Source: Phenylobacterium sp.
GTDB lineage: Bacteria; Pseudomonadota; Alphaproteobacteria; Caulobacterales; Caulobacteraceae
Direction of reading: 5' to 3'
Assembly: GCA_028291285.1 (NCBI GenBank)
Contig: JAQGIJ010000386.1
Location: forward strand, 1-6,668
Length of the DNA: 6,668 nucleotides
Positions 6,339 through 6,668 of this stretch are shown one piece after another. Within the stretch, counting starts at the first letter, position 1, and every line of letters begins with the position of its first letter. A model generated the notes under the pieces. It was not told the origin of the DNA, made no database searches, and saw nothing but the letters and a program-made list of their open reading frames with translations. The translations under genes and the position numbers were made by a program.

Positions 6339-6360
6339 CAGGACTGAACCAGGGCTGAAC
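6339..6360 (-). promoter_or_regulatory. Tandem 11-bp direct repeat, candidate response-regulator binding site
   Basis: On the minus strand the sequence reads GTTCAGCCCTG followed at once by GTTCAGTCCTG: two 11-bp units, 10 of 11 positions identical, ending 20 nt before the PepSY start codon. OmpR/PhoB-class regulators bind as head-to-tail dimers to direct repeats with 11-bp periodicity, for example the PhoP box (two 6-bp halves separated by 5 bp), and GTTCAG-n5-GTTCAG has exactly that form. The natural candidate to bind it is the regulator encoded in the same operon, giving autoregulation. The repeat is seen directly; the binding protein is inferred. Confidence 0.5.
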
Positions 6361-6365
6361 GCTGG

Positions 6366-6394
6366 GTTATGGAACGGCGGCGCTGTTCTGTCAT
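6366..6394 (-). promoter_or_regulatory. Candidate sigma-70-type promoter for the PepSY/regulator/kinase operon
   Basis: On the minus strand ATGACA (6394-6389, 5 of 6 to TTGACA) and CATAAC (6371-6366, 4 of 6 to TATAAT) are separated by 17 bp. Initiation would fall near 6359, giving a leader of about 40 nt that includes the AGGTG ribosome binding site. The tandem repeat would then straddle the start point, a position suited to repression. An alternative is activation from the repeat with a weaker -10 near 6334-6327. Matches are imperfect. Confidence 0.35.
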
Positions 6395-6417
6395 CCGAAG
6401 GCCGGTATCGACGCCCC

Positions 6418-6444
6418 CGCGGGCTTTGTCCCGCCCGGCCCGCG
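6418..6444 (-). terminator. Possible weak termination hairpin after the DnaJ-family gene
   Basis: A 7-bp perfect inverted repeat (CGCGGGC/GCCCGCG) with a 13-nt loop lies about 30 nt beyond the stop codon of the co-chaperone gene. No T-run follows it in the gene direction, so it is not a canonical intrinsic terminator. In DNA this rich in G and C such stems arise often by chance. It is listed because termination is expected somewhere in this gap. Confidence 0.22.
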
Positions 6445-6473
6445 CACGGTTCATCGTCGCCGCGCCCAAGGCG

Positions 6474-6668
6474 CTACTTGCGCCGGCGCGGCGTGTAGGG
6501 GCGCTTCTGTCGCCAGGTCTCGGCGAAGGCCTCCAGCTCCGCGTCCGGGGCGTCCGGCAAGACCACCGTCAGCCGGGCGAAGAGGTCTCCCCGGCGGCCT
6601 TGTGTATCGGAGAGCCCGCGTCCCTTGAGGCGCAGCCGCGTGCCGGTGTTGGCGCCCTTTGGCACCGT
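6474..6668 (-). CDS. DnaJ-family (CbpA/class B type) co-chaperone, C-terminal fragment
   Basis: The window holds the last 64 codons; the gene enters from the right edge. The sequence TVPKGANTGTRLRLKGRGL followed by GDLFARLTVVLPDAPD matches the end of the second C-terminal substrate-binding domain of J-proteins, where a glycine-rich LRLKGxG turn precedes a strand and a short helix (here LEAFAETW). J-proteins stimulate the ATPase of DnaK and deliver unfolded clients to it in the cytoplasm. The tail ends in a basic run (RPYTPRRRK). The short C-terminus after the domain suggests a class B, CbpA-like protein, but the J-domain and any zinc-finger region that would settle the class are outside the window. 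The GTG at 6665 is internal, not a start. It is separated by 155 bp from the PepSY gene and is probably a different transcription unit. Confidence 0.85.
   Translation of the reverse strand, partial: TVPKGANTGTRLRLKGRGLSDTQGRRGDLFARLTVVLPDAPDAELEAFAETWRQKRPYTPRRRK

Noticed and set aside
1..6668. Mobile element, CRISPR array, tRNA, phage or defence genes
   Set aside because: No terminal inverted repeats, transposase or integrase, spaced repeats, RNA-gene folds or defence domains were seen. All genes are co-directional with even base composition.

Overview
The window is very GC-rich DNA from an alphaproteobacterium. It looks most like Caulobacteraceae (Caulobacter or Phenylobacterium type), judging by codon use, the cytochrome c maturation gene order ccmI-ccmE-ccmF, and a PhoP/PhoQ (FeuP/FeuQ)-type two-component system next to it. 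The genus is an inference; no rRNA or other marker gene is present. All eight genes read on the minus strand, so transcription runs from the right edge (6668) to the left edge (1). Almost all of the DNA is coding. The only gaps over 50 bp are 3822-3904 and 6319-6473.

In transcription order, the right edge carries the last 64 codons of a DnaJ-family co-chaperone (6474-6668). A 155-bp intergenic region follows, with a candidate promoter and a tandem 11-bp direct repeat. It leads into a compact three-gene signalling cluster: a small secreted PepSY-like protein (6028-6318), an OmpR/PhoB-class response regulator that probably starts at TTG (5307-5996), and a PhoQ/FeuQ-like membrane histidine kinase (3905-5338) whose start overlaps the regulator by 32 nt. 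The layout resembles the rhizobial FeuN-FeuP-FeuQ system, in which a small periplasmic protein restrains the kinase.

After 83 bp comes a 463-residue, soluble, mostly helical protein of no recognised family (2430-3821). It is followed by the System I cytochrome c maturation genes ccmI (1306-2385), ccmE (800-1309) and ccmF (1-799, cut by the left edge). These are packed tightly: ccmI and ccmE overlap at ATGA, and ccmE and ccmF abut as TAGATG. Together CcmE (heme chaperone), CcmF (heme ligation) and CcmI (apocytochrome chaperone) attach heme to apocytochromes c at the periplasmic face of the inner membrane.

I see no mobile element, CRISPR array, tRNA, rRNA or sign of recent transfer. This is mostly an ordinary core-genome region. 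The parts most worth a second look are the PepSY/regulator/kinase triad with its 11-bp tandem repeat, and the uncharacterised protein between that triad and the ccm genes.
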